Source: JAICLL01 sp035252155 (lineage in GTDB: Bacteria > Planctomycetota > Planctomycetia > Pirellulales > JAICIG01). Taken from it: a stretch of DNA of 10,358 bases. The notes below the pieces were generated by a model. That model was given only the letters and a program-made list of their open reading frames with translations. It was not told the origin of the DNA and made no database searches. The translations under genes and the position numbers were made by a program. Below, piece after piece: positions 5,345 to 10,358 of the stretch (position 1 is the first letter of the stretch; each line of letters opens with the position of its first letter). The stretch spans positions 1 to 10,358 of the forward strand of contig DATFDL010000361.1 in NCBI GenBank assembly GCA_035252155.1, given 5' to 3'.

Positions 5345-7369
5345 ATGGCAAACCAGCGAGTGTTGATTGTCGGAGGCGGGTTGGCAGGGCTGGCCGCCGC
5401 CATGAAGCTGGCCGAGCTTGGCGTCGCGGTCGATCTGATGAGCCTGACGCCTGTCAAGCGGTCGCACAGCGTCTGCGCGCAGGGCGGCATCAACACCGTC
5501 AACAGCACCACGCGCCAGCAAGGCGACAGCGAGTGGTTGCACTTTGACGACACGGTCTATGGCGGCGATTTCTTGCAACACCAGCCGCCGGTCAAAGAGA
5601 TGACTGAGTGGGGGCCGCGAATCATCGACCTGATGGACCGCCTCGGCGTCACCTTCAACCGCACGCAAGAGGGTTTTCGCGACCATCGCCGCTTTGGCGG
5701 CACGCTTTACAAACGCACCGCGTTCGCTGGCGCCACCACCGGCCAGCAGTTGCTCTATGCCCTCGACGAACAGGTCCGCCGCTGGCAGACTGAGGGCAAA
5801 GTAACCAAATATGAGTTCTGGGATTTTTTGGCGCCGATCATCGACGAATCGGGCGTTTGCCGCGGTGCCGTCGCCCAGGACATGGTGACCATGGAAATCC
5901 GCGCCTTCGCGGCTGACGCGGTGCTGGTGGCCTCGGGCGGTTGCGGATTGATTTACGGCCGCTCGACGATGTCGATGGCCTGCACGGGCAGCGCTGCCGC
6001 CCGGTGCTTTCTAGCGGGAGCCAAATACGGCAACGGCGAGTTCATTCAAGTCCATCCCACCGCGGTGCCCGGCGCCGACAAGCTGCGGTTGATGAGCGAG
6101 AGCGCCCGCGGCGAAGGCGGCCGAGTTTGGGTGCCGCGCCGTCCGCAAGACCCACGCGATCCGCGACACGTCCCTGAAGCCGAGCGGTACTACTTTCTCG
6201 AAGAGCGATATCCTAAATACGGCAACCTGGTGCCCCGCGACATCGCCACCCGCGAAATCTTCAACGTCTGCACGCACGAAGGGCTGAGCGTCGAACACGA
6301 CCGGATGTGCGTCTATCTCGATCTGACCCACCTGCCGCGGGCGGTGCTCGACCAGAAGCTGGCGGGCATCCTTGAAATCTATGAAAAATTCCAGGGCGTC
6401 GATCCGCGTGACGTGCCGATGAAAATCTTCCCCGCCGTGCACTACTCGATGGGCGGCCTGTGGGTCGATTACGAGCGCACTGCGTCGGGCGGCTTGAGAA
6501 TCGGCTCGCCCCACAACCAGGTGACCAACATCCCCGGTCTCTATGCCTTGGGCGAGTGCGATTATCAATATCACGGTGCCAACCGGCTGGGGGCCAATTC
6601 GCTGTTGAGCTGCATCTTCAGCGGATTGATGGTCGCCCCCGGCGTGCAGAACTGGCTAAAGTCGCTGACGGGCAAGGCCGCGGCCGATCAGCCGGCGAGC
6701 GTCTACGAGACTGCTCGAAAGCATCAGCAAAAAGCGCATGACACGCTCTTGCGGCGCAGCGGGGGCGGCGAGAATCCGTACTTGTTGCACCAGGAACTCG
6801 GCCAGGTGATGACCAAGGCCGCCACGGTGGTCCGGCACAACAATACCTTGCGCGACGCTTACGCCACGGTGAGCGAGCTGGCCGAGCGGGCCGCCAAATG
6901 TTCGTTATCGGACACGGGCAATTGGACGAACCAAAACGTGATCTTCACCAAGGCCCTGCGCGACATGTTTCCGCTGGCCAAGGTGATTTTGAAAGGGGCC
7001 TTGCAGCGCGACGAATGCAGGGGTGCTCATTACAAGCCCGAGTTTGCTTTGCCCGGCCTGACGGCCACCTCGCCCGCCGAGCACCGCCGCGAAGCCGAAC
7101 TCTGGTGTGACCAATTCGAGGCGAACACCAAAAAGTGGCTGAAATCGACGATTGCCGTCTGGAATCACGCCAGCAGCGAGCCCGAGTTGACGTATGAAGA
7201 GATCGATACCTCGTTGATACCGCCGCGTCCACGTTTGTACGGTCTGGTGGGCGCTGAAGTGATTGAGGAGGTTTGGAAGCAACGTCAGGCCAGTCGGCCG
7301 CAGCAGCCGTCCTCCACCGACGGCAACGGCGCCGCGCTCAAGACCGCAGCCGCCGCAGCCGCCTCGTAG
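5345..7369 (+). CDS. sdhA: Succinate dehydrogenase flavoprotein subunit SdhA
   Basis: A 674-residue FAD-containing catalytic subunit that oxidises succinate to fumarate in the TCA cycle and respiratory chain. Visible: the N-terminal dinucleotide-binding VLIVGGGLAGLAAA (about 6-19); His41 in SHSVCAQGGIN, the covalent FAD attachment site; HPT (237-239); SESARGEGG (251-259); Arg298 in PRDIATR, the likely catalytic arginine; His366 in VHYSMGG; and Arg414 in GANRLGANSLL. The C-terminal helical domain is complete and is followed by an Ala-rich low-complexity tail (about 650-674) of no known role. The ATG follows the sdhC stop codon with no gap, and a GGAG 9 bp upstream (5332-5335) lies inside the end of sdhC, indicating translational coupling. 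The order sdhC-sdhA matches the sdhCAB arrangement of Bacillus-type complexes, yet no sdhB follows. Confidence 0.96.
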   Translation: MANQRVLIVGGGLAGLAAAMKLAELGVAVDLMSLTPVKRSHSVCAQGGINTVNSTTRQQGDSEWLHFDDTVYGGDFLQHQPPVKEMTEWGPRIIDLMDRLGVTFNRTQEGFRDHRRFGGTLYKRTAFAGATTGQQLLYALDEQVRRWQTEGKVTKYEFWDFLAPIIDESGVCRGAVAQDMVTMEIRAFAADAVLVASGGCGLIYGRSTMSMACTGSAAARCFLAGAKYGNGEFIQVHPTAVPGADKLRLMSESARGEGGRVWVPRRPQDPRDPRHVPEAERYYFLEERYPKYGNLVPRDIATREIFNVCTHEGLSVEHDRMCVYLDLTHLPRAVLDQKLAGILEIYEKFQGVDPRDVPMKIFPAVHYSMGGLWVDYERTASGGLRIGSPHNQVTNIPGLYALGECDYQYHGANRLGANSLLSCIFSGLMVAPGVQNWLKSLTGKAAADQPASVYETARKHQQKAHDTLLRRSGGGENPYLLHQELGQVMTKAATVVRHNNTLRDAYATVSELAERAAKCSLSDTGNWTNQNVIFTKALRDMFPLAKVILKGALQRDECRGAHYKPEFALPGLTATSPAEHRREAELWCDQFEANTKKWLKSTIAVWNHASSEPELTYEEIDTSLIPPRPRLYGLVGAEVIEEVWKQRQASRPQQPSSTDGNGAALKTAAAAAAS

Positions 7370-7370
7370 G

Positions 7371-7386
7371 ACGGAATTTATTCCGT
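7371..7386. repeat. ACGGAAT hairpin repeat, copy 1
   Basis: ACGGAAT, spacer TT, ATTCCGT is a perfect 7-bp stem starting two bases after the sdhA stop. A second copy of the same family lies at 8144-8159. Both are followed by TCC, so the shared unit is slightly longer than the stem. Confidence 0.75.
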
Positions 7387-7407
7387 TCCGAAGCCCAATG
7401 CACATGT

Positions 7408-7580
7408 GTGCCACGGCATCCGCCGCGGCGCGGTTGGCATCGAGCCAACGTGCGACGCAGGTCGCCGCGGCGGACGCCGTGCGAGATCGGGCCGGAGAGC
7501 AGATCCGCACGGCGTCCGTTGCAGCGAACCGCGCCTGTGTGTGCGGCGAGTCACTCGCGCTGCAACGGATGCCGTGGCAC
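7408..7580. repeat. Compound palindromic element (MITE-like) between sdhA and yraN
   Basis: The outer 14 bp, GTGCCACGGCATCC (7408-7421), return as an exact reverse complement at 7567-7580. Inside are two large hairpins: 7413-7430 pairs with 7463-7480 (18 bp, one mismatch) and 7509-7526 pairs with 7558-7575 (18 bp, one mismatch). Each carries an inner hairpin in its loop (7433-7438/7444-7449 and 7546-7550/7554-7558). The central arms 7471-7483 and 7507-7519 are also a perfect 13-bp inverted pair. The motif ACGGC(A/G)TCCG thus occurs four times in alternating orientation. No coding function is supported here. Confidence 0.75.
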
Positions 7581-7589
7581 CCTCGACAC

Positions 7590-8024
7590 ATGACCAGCAA
7601 CTGGCACCACCGACTGCTCGACTTTACCCGGCGGCTCACGCGCCGCCGCTCGTTGGGCGAGCGCGGCGAAGCGCTGGCCGCCCGGTGGCTGCGGCGGCAT
7701 GGATGCCACATCGTAGCCCGCCGCTGCCGTGGGCAACTCGGTGAAATCGACCTGGTAGCCCTCGAGGGGCGAACTGTCGTATTCGTCGAAGTAAAAACGC
7801 GGCAGTCCCAGGACGCCGGGCATCCAAGCGATGCAGTCGATGTGCCCAAGCAGCGCCGCCTTACTCGCTTGGCCGTCGCCTATCTCCGCAAGCACGACCT
7901 ACTGGAATACCCCGCGCGATTCGACGTGGTGGCCGTCACCTGGCCCGCCCGCCGCCGCAAACCGACGATCGAACATTTTCCTCGGGCATTTGAGGCGGTC
8001 GGTTACGACGGGTTATTCTCTTAG
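7590..8024 (+). CDS. yraN: YraN / UPF0102 family predicted endonuclease-like protein
   Basis: A 144-residue protein of the UPF0102 (YraN) family, which has a restriction-endonuclease-like fold. The family signature is clear: LGERGEALAARWLRRHGCHIVARR (about 22-45), then GEIDLVALEGRTVVFVEVKTR (about 50-70), in which the Glu, Asp and the E-x-K of VEVKTR are the nuclease-like acidic/lysine residues. A final conserved part is KQRRLTRLAVAYLRKH, then RFDVVAV. The cellular role is not firmly established; involvement in DNA processing is inferred from the fold. The ATG at 7590 is preferred. An in-frame ATG at 7569 lies inside the repeat and would add seven residues. There is no good Shine-Dalgarno. 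About 220 bp of repeats separate it from sdhA, so separate transcription is likely. In other bacteria yraN often neighbours rnhB, which is not seen here. Confidence 0.88.
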   Translation: MTSNWHHRLLDFTRRLTRRRSLGERGEALAARWLRRHGCHIVARRCRGQLGEIDLVALEGRTVVFVEVKTRQSQDAGHPSDAVDVPKQRRLTRLAVAYLRKHDLLEYPARFDVVAVTWPARRRKPTIEHFPRAFEAVGYDGLFS

Positions 8025-8033
8025 GGCCGCGGG

Positions 8034-8106
8034 ACACTAACCCGTGCGCAAGCGAGGCGGCAGACTCACCCTCGGGGTTTTCCTCGCTAGCGCTTCGGGT
8101 TAGTGT
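8034..8106. repeat. Large hairpin repeat after yraN
   Basis: Left arm 8034-8057 and right arm 8082-8106 are near-perfect reverse complements: the outer 11 bp (ACACTAACCCG) are exact and the inner AGCGAGG is exact, with a few mismatches and one base offset between. The loop is 24 nt and ends in GGGGTTTT. It starts ten bases after the yraN stop, so it could limit read-through, but it lacks a T-tract after the stem. It resembles a dispersed intergenic palindrome rather than a classical terminator. Confidence 0.75.
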
Positions 8107-8143
8107 ATCATGCCGTTTAGGTGTCGACTCCCGTTACCAAAGA

Positions 8144-8159
8144 ACGGAATGAATTCCGT
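8144..8159. repeat. ACGGAAT hairpin repeat, copy 2
   Basis: ACGGAAT, spacer GA, ATTCCGT: same 7-bp stem as the copy at 7371-7386 with a different two-base loop. It ends ten bases before the histidine-phosphatase start codon, where a Shine-Dalgarno would normally sit, so a hairpin in the mRNA could influence translation of that gene (inference). Confidence 0.75.
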
Positions 8160-8169
8160 TCCACGATAG

Positions 8170-8805
8170 ATGCTCCTTTACTGTGTCCGCCACGGCGAAA
8201 GTACGTACAACGTCGAAGGGCGGTTGCAGGGCCAATCGGATACGCGGCTCTCGCCGCTCGGTCAAAAGCACGCGGCCGCCGTCGCGGCCACGCTCGGCAA
8301 GTTGCCGATTGAGGCGGTCTACGCCAGCCCGCTGAGCCGCGCGCTGGAAACGGCGCATCCGCTGGCCGACGCGCTGGGCTTGCCCGTCCATTGCGATGAT
8401 CGTTTGAAAGAGATCAATATCGGTATCTTTCAGGGCACATTGGCGGCGGAGCTCAGCGACCGCTTTCCGCAAGAGGCGGCGCGGTGGCGTTCGCAAGACC
8501 CCGACTATCGGATTCCCCGCGGCGAATCGCGCCGCGATTTGATGCTACGGGCCGAAGCTGCGTTTCGGGAGATTCACGAGTCGGGGCTGCGGCAAGTAGC
8601 CGTGGTGGCCCACGGCGGCGTACTGGCCGCCGCGCTGAAGGCCCTGCTGCAAGTGCCCGCCGAGCGCAATCCCTTCATGCTCTACAACGGCTCAATCAGC
8701 ATGCTTGAATGGGACGGCCAGGTAAAACTGATGACGCTTAACCAGACCGATCATCTCCGCCTGGCCGGCTGCGCGCTTGCCACTCGCACCGGCGATTTGA
8801 GCTGA
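8170..8805 (+). CDS. Histidine phosphatase family protein (phosphoglycerate mutase-like)
   Basis: A 211-residue protein of the histidine phosphatase superfamily, branch 1. The catalytic core is complete: RHGE at 7-10 with phospho-acceptor His8, SPLSRA with Arg57, the general acid Glu81 in LKEINIGIFQG, and VVAHGG with His148. The substrate cannot be read from sequence. Family members act as cofactor-dependent phosphoglycerate mutases, alpha-ribazole phosphatases (CobC) or broad phosphatases such as PhoE. The insert after Glu81 is short, which favours a phosphatase over a glycolytic mutase (inference). No cobalamin genes are adjacent. It is cytosolic, with no signal peptide. The ATG at 8170 fits the family, where the RHG motif lies within the first ten residues; no Shine-Dalgarno is apparent because the repeat at 8144-8159 occupies that position. 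It is convergent with the glycosyltransferase gene, 28 bp apart. Confidence 0.92.
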   Translation: MLLYCVRHGESTYNVEGRLQGQSDTRLSPLGQKHAAAVAATLGKLPIEAVYASPLSRALETAHPLADALGLPVHCDDRLKEINIGIFQGTLAAELSDRFPQEAARWRSQDPDYRIPRGESRRDLMLRAEAAFREIHESGLRQVAVVAHGGVLAAALKALLQVPAERNPFMLYNGSISMLEWDGQVKLMTLNQTDHLRLAGCALATRTGDLS

Positions 8806-8833
8806 TTGATTTGGAATTGAAAATCGCTTCAAA

Positions 8834-10358
8834 CTACGGCGTCGCCGTTTCGAACACGTAGATCGTGTGGCCGATGATCGCTTTCGGTTTGCGGCGGCGA
8901 TAGGGCTTATAGATATCGGCGCTGTCGAGCCAATACCGAGCATCGCCGTTGACGATGTAGGTTCGCCCCCACAGAAAATTGGCGCTGATCGCCACGTGCC
9001 GCGTTTGCGGTTCAAACCGTTGCCTTGCTACTGCCGAGTTGCGATCGCGCCTCGCAGGCAACGCCGGCCGATACCGGATGCCGTAGACTTCGGGTGGCAC
9101 GCGGCCGTAGTACGCCAGGTCGATTTCGTCGATCTGTTCTTGCTCCATGTACCGGCGCAAGCCGATCAGGTCTTGGCCCCAGTCGAGATTTGAATCGAGC
9201 AGATAAAAATGCCCGTGGTCTGGCCCACCGCTGAGCCAATTGAAATAGGGCAGATAATGCGGCCATGCTGAAAGAGTGACGAGGGCCAGACACGACAGGC
9301 CCACGCCGATACACCACCGCACGTGGCGAGGAATCGACAGGGCCGACGGATCGGCCACGGTTGCCAGCCGGGCGATCCACACCGCCATCATCGGCTCCAG
9401 AAAAAGCACGTACCGCAGTCCAATGTTTTTGTGCCGCGCCAATGAAAAGAAAATGAGGAGCAACGCCGCCAGGGCCAGCAGCCGCACTTCCCGCCTTCGC
9501 GGCCGCCCGCCCCAAAGCCAGGCCGCAGCACATAACAACAGCACCGGCGCCGGCGTCTTCACGAGCAGGCCGACCACATAGTAGCTCCAAAAGCCGGTCG
9601 TGTTGAACTCGCCCAAGAGATACGCCTCGTAGCCCGTCTCGGCGAGCTGCTCATCAATACCTTGAAAGAAAAACTTGGGCAGCGGAATTGGCAACCAGCC
9701 GGGCAGAATTGCTTGCAGCGACTTCAAGGCCGAGCTTTGAAAGTCGAACCGTCGCAGCGGCGTAAAGATGCCGTCGCACAAGTATCCCACGTTGATCACG
9801 AGCGTGCCCACCACGAGCGCCGCTGCCAAGGCGATCCACATCGAGCGGCGATCCGGACCCTTGCCTACATCCGCACGGCCGATGGACGTGGGGCGCCGCA
9901 CCCCGCGCCAATCGATAAGCTGCAAGGCAGCGACGATCAGTGGAATCAGAATGAACAGCAGTAGCCCGGTGAGCTTGCTCAGCGCCGCCAGTCCCAATGC
10001 CAGTCCCAAGATCAACGACGTATGCCAACGCGGCCGCGCCAGCAGCCGGTCGAGCGACCAGAGTGCAGCGACGATTGCCGCCGTCAGGTAAATATCGGGC
10101 GTCACCAGCCGGCCGTGGGCCAACAGGTTTGGCGACAGGCATGCGCAGGCCGCCGCGATCAGCCCGCCCACGGGGCCGTACAGCGATCGAGCATAGCCGT
10201 ACACCAAGCCGCACGTCAGCAGCAAGGCGGCGATCGAAACGAGCCGCCCCAGCAAAAAGTAATCGTGGTAGACGCCGGGCAGCGACGCGGGATCGAGCCC
10301 CGCTTGAAAAAAAACGTTTTCGAACAGAAATTGCCTGCCGCACTGCCATGAGCTGACG
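8834..10358 (-). CDS. PMT/ArnT-like membrane glycosyltransferase, 5' end outside window
   Basis: The reading frame runs open to the right edge, giving 507 residues without a start. The first in-frame initiation-like codon, a TTG at 10255, is internal, because homologous sequence (GRQFLFENVF, then DYFLLGRLVS) continues upstream of it. About nine or ten hydrophobic segments are followed by an extracytoplasmic C-terminal domain of about 150 residues. The fragment includes SPNLLAHGRLVTPDIY, typical of dolichyl-phosphate-mannose-protein mannosyltransferase (GT39/PMT_2) relatives, and LDSNLDWGQDLIGLRRYM in the C-terminal part, a motif recalled from bacterial lipid-carrier-dependent members. Such enzymes move a sugar from a polyprenyl-phosphate donor to a protein, lipid or polysaccharide outside the membrane. 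The catalytic acidic loop expected near the N-terminus lies beyond the window, so donor and acceptor are unknown. The A-rich stretch near 10306 is coding, not a terminator. Confidence 0.85.
   Translation of the reverse strand, partial: VSSWQCGRQFLFENVFFQAGLDPASLPGVYHDYFLLGRLVSIAALLLTCGLVYGYARSLYGPVGGLIAAACACLSPNLLAHGRLVTPDIYLTAAIVAALWSLDRLLARPRWHTSLILGLALGLAALSKLTGLLLFILIPLIVAALQLIDWRGVRRPTSIGRADVGKGPDRRSMWIALAAALVVGTLVINVGYLCDGIFTPLRRFDFQSSALKSLQAILPGWLPIPLPKFFFQGIDEQLAETGYEAYLLGEFNTTGFWSYYVVGLLVKTPAPVLLLCAAAWLWGGRPRRREVRLLALAALLLIFFSLARHKNIGLRYVLFLEPMMAVWIARLATVADPSALSIPRHVRWCIGVGLSCLALVTLSAWPHYLPYFNWLSGGPDHGHFYLLDSNLDWGQDLIGLRRYMEQEQIDEIDLAYYGRVPPEVYGIRYRPALPARRDRNSAVARQRFEPQTRHVAISANFLWGRTYIVNGDARYWLDSADIYKPYRRRKPKAIIGHTIYVFETATP

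Noticed and set aside
4600..5547. 315-codon frame overlapping sdhC and the start of sdhA
   Set aside because: It is an alternative frame of two confidently identified genes, with an Arg-rich composition typical of shadow frames in GC-rich DNA.
7263..7589. Upstream extension of yraN overlapping the end of sdhA
   Set aside because: The frame is open only because of GC-rich repeats; the translated part has no YraN homology and overlaps the sdhA C-terminus.
8834..10255. TTG at 10255 as the start of the glycosyltransferase
   Set aside because: The same frame stays open to the window edge, and the upstream residues look like the usual family sequence before the membrane segments, so the true start lies outside.
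10303..10320. A-rich run as a rho-independent terminator for the minus strand
   Set aside because: It encodes Phe-Phe-Val-Asn within the open glycosyltransferase frame and has no preceding GC stem.

Overview
This GC-rich window looks like chromosomal DNA from a member of the Planctomycetota, probably Pirellulales. That is inference: it rests on the protein flavour (a degenerate sulfatase-fold protein, a free-standing four-helix-bundle/S23-like gene, a PMT-type glycosyltransferase), the scarcity of strong Shine-Dalgarno sites, and intergenic gaps filled with short GC-rich palindromic repeats. No rRNA, tRNA, CRISPR array, integrase or classical transposase is visible.

Layout, left to right. 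A C-rich tract (7-38) precedes nagB (+, glucosamine-6-phosphate deaminase). Convergent to it is lysA (-, diaminopimelate decarboxylase). The whole space between their stop codons is occupied by a small four-helix-bundle gene (-) bracketed by inverted arrays of a 16-bp repeat. Upstream of lysA is a REPIN-like pair of inverted hairpins plus a 19-bp tandem duplication, then a sulfatase-fold gene (+) that has lost its recognisable catalytic residues. After another palindromic repeat and a candidate promoter come sdhC and sdhA (+), which abut. No sdhB follows. Instead there is an ACGGAAT hairpin and a 173-bp compound palindrome, then yraN (+), a further large hairpin, a second copy of the ACGGAAT hairpin, and a histidine-phosphatase gene (+). 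The right end is a PMT/ArnT-like membrane glycosyltransferase (-) whose reading frame is still open at the window edge.

Functionally this is mostly housekeeping: amino-sugar catabolism (NagB), lysine biosynthesis (LysA), membrane-bound succinate oxidation (SdhC plus SdhA, iron-sulfur subunit encoded elsewhere), a predicted nuclease (YraN), a phosphatase and an envelope glycosyltransferase. Apart from sdhCA the genes do not form an obvious shared pathway.

The unusual material is the repeat landscape, where nearly every intergenic gap carries a different palindromic family. The two most notable loci are the four-helix-bundle gene in its inverted-repeat bracket and the sulfatase-fold protein with a dismantled active site.
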